From JANMDR01 sp031376425 (GTDB lineage: Bacteria; Pseudomonadota; Gammaproteobacteria; Burkholderiales; Usitatibacteraceae), in assembly GCA_031376425.1 (NCBI GenBank), contig JANMDR010000085.1, positions 1 to 8,864 of the forward strand: DNA of 8,864 nt, in the 5' to 3' direction. Shown in pieces: positions 5,276 to 8,864 of this stretch. The notes under the pieces were generated by a model. That model had not been told where the DNA came from and made no database searches. It was given only the letters and a program-made list of their open reading frames with translations. Position 1 is the stretch's first letter, and each line of letters opens with the position of its first letter. Both the position numbers and the translations under genes were made by a program.

Positions 5276-5914
5276 ATGATGCCCGATCCAAAAGACCCAA
5301 ACTATGGTCTCGAACCTAATTCAGTGCTTCGTAAAACCAGAAAAGGTTACGCCGAAGTTGCAAATCAGGATTCCTTCCTGCATCCAAAGTTGCGTCGCCT
5401 TCTAATTTTGATCGATGGCGCTTCTACCGTTGCAGAAATTATTGAGCGCATGGGTGCAATTGGTGACGTTAAGCCGATGGTGACGGAATTGTTTTTTCAG
5501 GGGTTTATCACCGGCAGTAATTCTGATTTTAATAGCACCGTGCCCCCCGGCGGCGCCTTGCGCCCAGTGCAACAAGGCGCGACACCCATTCGCGCTGAGG
5601 TGAATAATCCTTGGCAAAACACCATGCCTCTCAATCCAGTTGCAAGCGCACAATACACTGAGCAGCCACAGCAAGCCGCACCCAACCCGAACGCACAACT
5701 CAATAATATTTTAATGATTAAAAGCGCTTTAATCGACGATATGCAAGCGCGTTTGGGTAAAGACGCGGATCGCGTCATTCCGAAGATTCAAGCTTGCCAA
5801 AGCAATGGTGATTTACTCATGCTAATCGTCAAGCTAAGAGATTTTTTAATTTCATATTCTGGCAAGGAACAAGCCGACGCGTTCTTGGCGCGCTTCCAAA
5901 AACTACTGGGCTAA
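5276..5914 (+). CDS. Conserved-looking protein of unknown function, two domains with a Pro/Gln-rich linker
   Basis: I do not recognise a named function for this 212-aa protein. It has no signal peptide or membrane segment and is probably cytoplasmic. Residues about 19-78 look like a compact helical or winged-helix-like domain (a KTRKG start, a basic LRRLL stretch, then LIDGASTVAEI and an LFFQGFI end). Residues about 80-140 are a low-complexity linker rich in Pro, Gln, Asn and Ala. Residues about 141-212 are a second helical domain (LGKDADRVIPKI, then LIVKLRDFL). This layout resembles uncharacterised proteins I associate with Burkholderiales, but that is an impression only. Start: ATG at 5276, with AAGGAA eight bases upstream; a second ATG follows directly. 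It is divergent from the rhodopsins, so a link to phototrophy is not implied. The gene looks intact and real. Confidence 0.8.
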   Translation: MMPDPKDPNYGLEPNSVLRKTRKGYAEVANQDSFLHPKLRRLLILIDGASTVAEIIERMGAIGDVKPMVTELFFQGFITGSNSDFNSTVPPGGALRPVQQGATPIRAEVNNPWQNTMPLNPVASAQYTEQPQQAAPNPNAQLNNILMIKSALIDDMQARLGKDADRVIPKIQACQSNGDLLMLIVKLRDFLISYSGKEQADAFLARFQKLLG

Positions 5915-5919
5915 ATGCG

Positions 5920-5939
5920 GGTGCGGTAACCACCGCACC
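5920..5939. terminator. Hairpin between convergent genes, possible bidirectional terminator
   Basis: GGTGCGGT and ACCGCACC form a perfect 8-bp GC-rich stem with loop AACC. It starts 5 bases after the stop of the 5276 gene and lies 38 bases beyond the stop of the HD gene coming from the other side. Neither strand has a proper U tract directly after the stem, so efficient Rho-independent termination is doubtful. Confidence 0.45.
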
Positions 5940-5976
5940 GCGAGTGGGTTGCGCGTTCTATGAACAGAAAAACGGC

Positions 5977-6999
5977 TTATTTTTCCCGCGTAGTCACGTT
6001 GGCGGAAACAGTTACAGGTGGCGTGCGGCGTAGTTTACGTGCACCTGCTGCGCCAAGTTGTTTCGCGAAAAGCACGTTTTGCTTGGCTGATTGCATATAC
6101 GGATTAGTGCCACCAAAATGCACGGCTGCATAGTTGTATACGCGATCAAGATCCGTGTTTAAACGACTCACAGCGTGCTTAAAGAAAGTGGGCGTTTTTG
6201 ATACTAAATCACTGCCTGAACGATAAACGATATTAGCGCCCTGCGGGGTTTCACGAATTGCAATACCACCCCGTACAAATTCCGGATAAAGCCGATCTCG
6301 ACATTTTTCTAGGTAACACCGATCCGCCATTTGCGCAATAATATCGGCGGTACCAAGCAGGCTTCCCAGCAAACGCAATACCGGATCGCTTACATCAATA
6401 GTCGCCACCGATTGTTCAAAGCCAGTGAAATGAATTAGTTTTGCAGCAATTTCTGCGTATTCCGCCAAGCCTATTACCGGCATATATTTAAGTAGGAATG
6501 TCGCACCGCGGCTCACATGCATGAGGGTGTATTCGGCACCATTACGCGCTACCGTATCGCCCTGCTCACGCACATAGCCCATGTCATGCAGCAGAGCCAA
6601 AATAATGCCCACTTGAAACAAAACTGGCCCAAGTGGTGGTGTGTTTTTGCGCGATTGCTCGTAACCGTCCATTAGCCGCGCCATGGCTAATGTTACTTCT
6701 AAAACATGCTGCATATCGTGGTACGCGGTATCGCAGGCCTGATAGCCTGGAAACGCACCGCGATACATATTGGCTTGATCGCTAAATGTGATCGCCATGT
6801 ATTTTGGATTGGCACCGGGGTAAAGTGCTGAAAAAATTCGCTCAATTTCAGCCTGCACCGCACCGCTATCCACAGTACAAATTTGGTTGGTCACATCGTA
6901 ATCATTTCGCGCATCAGCCGGAAGTGGCAACTTACTACTCACTTTAGCGCGCGAAGTGGGCGATTTGGCTAATTGGGCTATTTTTAATTCGTCGGGCAT
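5977..6999 (-). CDS. HD-domain metal-dependent phosphohydrolase
   Basis: The protein has 340 aa from the ATG at 6999. It carries the ligands of an HD superfamily hydrolase: YHDMQH (His at about residues 94 and 98), LLHDMGY (His138-Asp139, the HD pair) and GTADIIAQMADR with a candidate final Asp (about 219). The YH-x-x-x-H spacing recalls the metal site of cyclic-nucleotide phosphodiesterases (YHNxxH), but the overall sequence is not a clear class I PDE, so the substrate is unknown. A basic Ser/Thr/Lys-rich N-terminus of about 35 residues and a basic tail have no evident motif; no membrane segment is clear. Start is uncertain: no Shine-Dalgarno precedes this ATG, the adjacent in-frame GTG, or a TTG at 7014. 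It lies 185 bp downstream of the histidine kinase on the same strand and could be its target or co-transcribed, though a 12-bp palindrome in the gap suggests separate control. Confidence 0.85.
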   Translation of the reverse strand: MPDELKIAQLAKSPTSRAKVSSKLPLPADARNDYDVTNQICTVDSGAVQAEIERIFSALYPGANPKYMAITFSDQANMYRGAFPGYQACDTAYHDMQHVLEVTLAMARLMDGYEQSRKNTPPLGPVLFQVGIILALLHDMGYVREQGDTVARNGAEYTLMHVSRGATFLLKYMPVIGLAEYAEIAAKLIHFTGFEQSVATIDVSDPVLRLLGSLLGTADIIAQMADRCYLEKCRDRLYPEFVRGGIAIRETPQGANIVYRSGSDLVSKTPTFFKHAVSRLNTDLDRVYNYAAVHFGGTNPYMQSAKQNVLFAKQLGAAGARKLRRTPPVTVSANVTTREK

Positions 7000-7150
7000 C
7001 ACGGAGAGTTTCAAAAAATGGCTGTGCGTAAGGAATAGGATTACTACTGCGCCCCGAATCCTACATCAGCTAACGGGAGCTACAGCGCAAATATTCTCGA
7101 TATATCCCCTACGATACGCCTACCATTGGCGGCGCGCAAGATTATTACAC

Positions 7151-7162
7151 TTGTCCGGACAA
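7151..7162. promoter_or_regulatory. 12-bp perfect palindrome upstream of the HD gene, candidate operator
   Basis: TTGTCCGGACAA is a complete palindrome in the 185-bp gap between the histidine kinase stop and the HD-domain gene. No U tract follows on the minus strand, so it is not a terminator. An AATAAT on the minus strand just downstream (7144-7139) could be a -10 element, but no good -35 is visible. Position and symmetry suggest a dimeric repressor site; the regulator is unknown. Confidence 0.4.
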
Positions 7163-7184
7163 CACCAGTTTTTTGAAAAATACG

Positions 7185-8651
7185 CTAACTGCGCAGGTGC
7201 GTTGGCGGAAGTTGCAAGGTTATGCCTAAACCCGAACCTTCTAAGCCATCATGCAACGATATAGAACCGCCATGCGCGGCTGCCACTTTCTGCACTATGG
7301 CCAAGCCTAAACCACTACCTGAAGCTTCCGTACCGGGAATACGATAAAACCGCTCAAAAACCCGTTCGCGAAACTGTACATCGATGCCGGGGCCACTGTC
7401 TTTGACCGATAAAGTGCATCCTGAATTAGCTTGCAAACCTTGGTGCAGCGAAATCGATACCGCTCCGCCACTGGGCGTGTAGCGAATGGCGTTGTCGAGC
7501 AAATTATCAATAATGGACGTAAACCCAGTGGGGCTCACTACCAACGCTAAGTTATCTGGGGCATCCAAATCAAGCGTAATTGCTTTTTGCCGCGCTTGGG
7601 GCACGTGTTCAGCCACGCGCTGCCGCAATAGCTCAGCGGCATCAATGCGTTCAACTTTTGAAAATGCGTCCGATGCATCTACCCTAGCAATGGTGAGCAA
7701 CTGGCTCAATAAGTTTGATACCCGCTTCAGTCCAGTTTGCAGCTGTAACGCCGCATGGGTGCGCGTGCCATCGTCATGCGCCTGCAGCAGTAAATGTGCT
7801 TGTGCACTCATCGCCGCCATTGGCGTACGCAACTCATGCGCGGCATCGGCTAAAAAGCCACGCTCTATATCCAAGCGCCGCGATTCCCGTTCAAGCAGAT
7901 CGTTTAAGGCTGCCACCAAGGGCACGACTTCGGAATAAGTTTTAGTATTATCAAGCGGTACTAAATCACCGGCACGACGCTGCCTTAAATTCTCCGCCAG
8001 CGCTACTATCGGCTTAAAACTTATACGTGCAATCCACCACAACACAAAAATGCACAGCAAAAACATGAGCACCTGCGAAGCCGCAATACGTGCAATCAAC
8101 GGAAACATGGTTTCGCGCCGCATTAGCGCTGATTCAGCAATAGCCACCGATACCGAGCCATCCGCACTTTGGGTGCGTAAGGTACGATAGTTGACGGCGT
8201 TTATTTGCGTATCCGCATAGCCTAGCTGTAGGGTTATCGGCTGCGTTGGTGCATTTCTGGAGCGAAATAATACCTTACCATTGGCATCAAACACCTGGTA
8301 CGTTGGCGTATAGTATTTTGCCTCTGCCGCCGCTAAGGCCTCCGCATAATTGGCGCTATCTACATTATTTAATTTTTCGATCACACCTTTGGTAAACACA
8401 TCCTCAACGGCCAATAAGCGCCGCTCGGTAGCCTGCGGATCATTTTGTGAGCCCGCGGCTGTTTCCGCTAAAATTTGCGCAAAGTTGCGCATACGGCGAT
8501 CTAAATCGCCACTTTCATAAACCGTCATTGAATAACTAAGCCAACCGACAATAATCAATAGTGTTGCCGCCATTGCAATCAACTGCCAGCGAATTAGGCG
8601 GCCAATAAGCGACGGATGGCCTGCTAGCTCAGTCTTATTCGCCCCCAACAC
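7185..8651 (-). CDS. Membrane sensor histidine kinase (QseC/TctE-like)
   Basis: This 488-aa kinase autophosphorylates on His in response to a periplasmic or membrane signal and passes the phosphate to its partner regulator. Layout: transmembrane helix 1 at about residues 24-43; a periplasmic sensor region of about 140 residues; transmembrane helix 2 at about 186-207; HAMP linker to about 260; H-box with phospho-acceptor His272 (AAHELRTP); N-box DNLLDNAIRYTP (382-393); G1 DSGPGI (418-423); F-box FERFYR; G2 GSGLGL (445-450). All catalytic motifs are intact. The GTG start at 8651 shares one base with the TAG stop of the upstream regulator, so the two are translationally coupled. The signal cannot be read from the sequence; QseC/TctE relatives sense varied small molecules. 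The family call is very sure and the specific name is not. Confidence 0.96.
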   Translation of the reverse strand: MLGANKTELAGHPSLIGRLIRWQLIAMAATLLIIVGWLSYSMTVYESGDLDRRMRNFAQILAETAAGSQNDPQATERRLLAVEDVFTKGVIEKLNNVDSANYAEALAAAEAKYYTPTYQVFDANGKVLFRSRNAPTQPITLQLGYADTQINAVNYRTLRTQSADGSVSVAIAESALMRRETMFPLIARIAASQVLMFLLCIFVLWWIARISFKPIVALAENLRQRRAGDLVPLDNTKTYSEVVPLVAALNDLLERESRRLDIERGFLADAAHELRTPMAAMSAQAHLLLQAHDDGTRTHAALQLQTGLKRVSNLLSQLLTIARVDASDAFSKVERIDAAELLRQRVAEHVPQARQKAITLDLDAPDNLALVVSPTGFTSIIDNLLDNAIRYTPSGGAVSISLHQGLQANSGCTLSVKDSGPGIDVQFRERVFERFYRIPGTEASGSGLGLAIVQKVAAAHGGSISLHDGLEGSGLGITLQLPPTHLRS

Positions 8652-8864
8652 TATATGGCTCGCTCTTCCAGCGCATAACCTACACCCCGTACCGTGCTAA
8701 TTAAATTAGCACCCAAATGCTTGCGCAAGCTGTAAATGTGCACGTCTATGGCATTACTGCCACCTATTTCAGGTGTATCAGAGCCTTCGGCCAACTGCGC
8801 GCGCGTGAGCACTTTACCGGGTGATTGCGCTAGCAATATTAACAACTCATATTCGCGCTTTGAT
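8651..8864 (-). CDS. OmpR/PhoB-family response regulator, C-terminal part, cut by the right edge
   Basis: About 70 residues of the DNA-binding end are present; the receiver domain lies beyond the window. The visible part is a winged-helix domain of the OmpR class: a KREYELLILLAQSPGKVLT opening (in this family, the helix before the transactivation loop), then IDVHIYSLRKHLG, the recognition-helix region, and the terminal VRGVGYAL hairpin signature. It ends in TAG, overlapping the GTG of the kinase gene by one base, which marks the two as a cognate pair. The frame stays open to the window edge with a good family match, so this is a real gene cut by the window, not a fragment. Target genes are unknown; autoregulation is common in the family. 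Confidence 0.95.
   Translation of the reverse strand, partial: SKREYELLILLAQSPGKVLTRAQLAEGSDTPEIGGSNAIDVHIYSLRKHLGANLISTVRGVGYALEERAI

Noticed and set aside
5402..5778. Two overlapping open frames on the minus strand inside the unknown 212-aa gene
   Set aside because: Both are antisense to a gene with a ribosome binding site and domain-like structure, and neither has recognisable motifs.
7486..7938. 150-codon open frame on the plus strand
   Set aside because: It lies wholly opposite the conserved kinase core of the histidine kinase, is Ser/Ala/Arg-rich as antisense frames are, and has no family resemblance.

Overview
The window is about 8.9 kb of a Gram-negative, most likely proteobacterial chromosome. 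The long hypothetical protein and the QseBC/TctDE-like sensor pair have a betaproteobacterial flavour, but that assignment is inference. Its core is a bacterial phototrophy island on the minus strand. Read in the direction of transcription, the order is rhodopsin 2 (4899-4159), rhodopsin 1 (3905-3078), crtE (2977-1871), crtI (1762-173), and then the first 62 codons of crtB, which runs off the left edge. CrtE, CrtB and CrtI would make geranylgeranyl-PP, phytoene and lycopene. The lycopene cyclase (crtY) and the beta-carotene cleavage enzyme (blh/brp) needed to finish retinal are not in the window and would be expected beyond position 1.

The two rhodopsins are clearly different proteins. Rhodopsin 1 is a classic proteorhodopsin proton pump: it has a signal peptide, a D-T-E helix C, the counter-ion-partner His and a green-type Leu. 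Rhodopsin 2 has no signal peptide, carries D-T-K (Lys where pumps have the Glu proton donor), and has Asn where proteorhodopsins have that His. Rhodopsin 2 has its own good promoter, ribosome binding site and intrinsic terminator, so it looks like a separate transcription unit. Rhodopsin 1 has its own promoter candidate and a leader with two short perfect palindromes, one fitting TGT-N12-ACA. A nested inverted-repeat structure lies between rhodopsin 1 and crtE, where pump and pigment-enzyme output would need to be uncoupled.

Across a 376-bp divergent gap lies a plus-strand gene of unknown function (5276-5914, 212 aa). It converges, across a hairpin-containing gap, on a minus-strand HD-domain phosphohydrolase (about 6999-5977). 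Upstream of the HD gene, also on the minus strand, is a two-component pair: a membrane histidine kinase (8651-7185) whose start overlaps by one base the stop of an OmpR-family response regulator cut by the right edge (8864-8651). A 12-bp perfect palindrome lies between the kinase and the HD gene. I see no tRNA, rRNA, CRISPR array, insertion sequence or attachment site.
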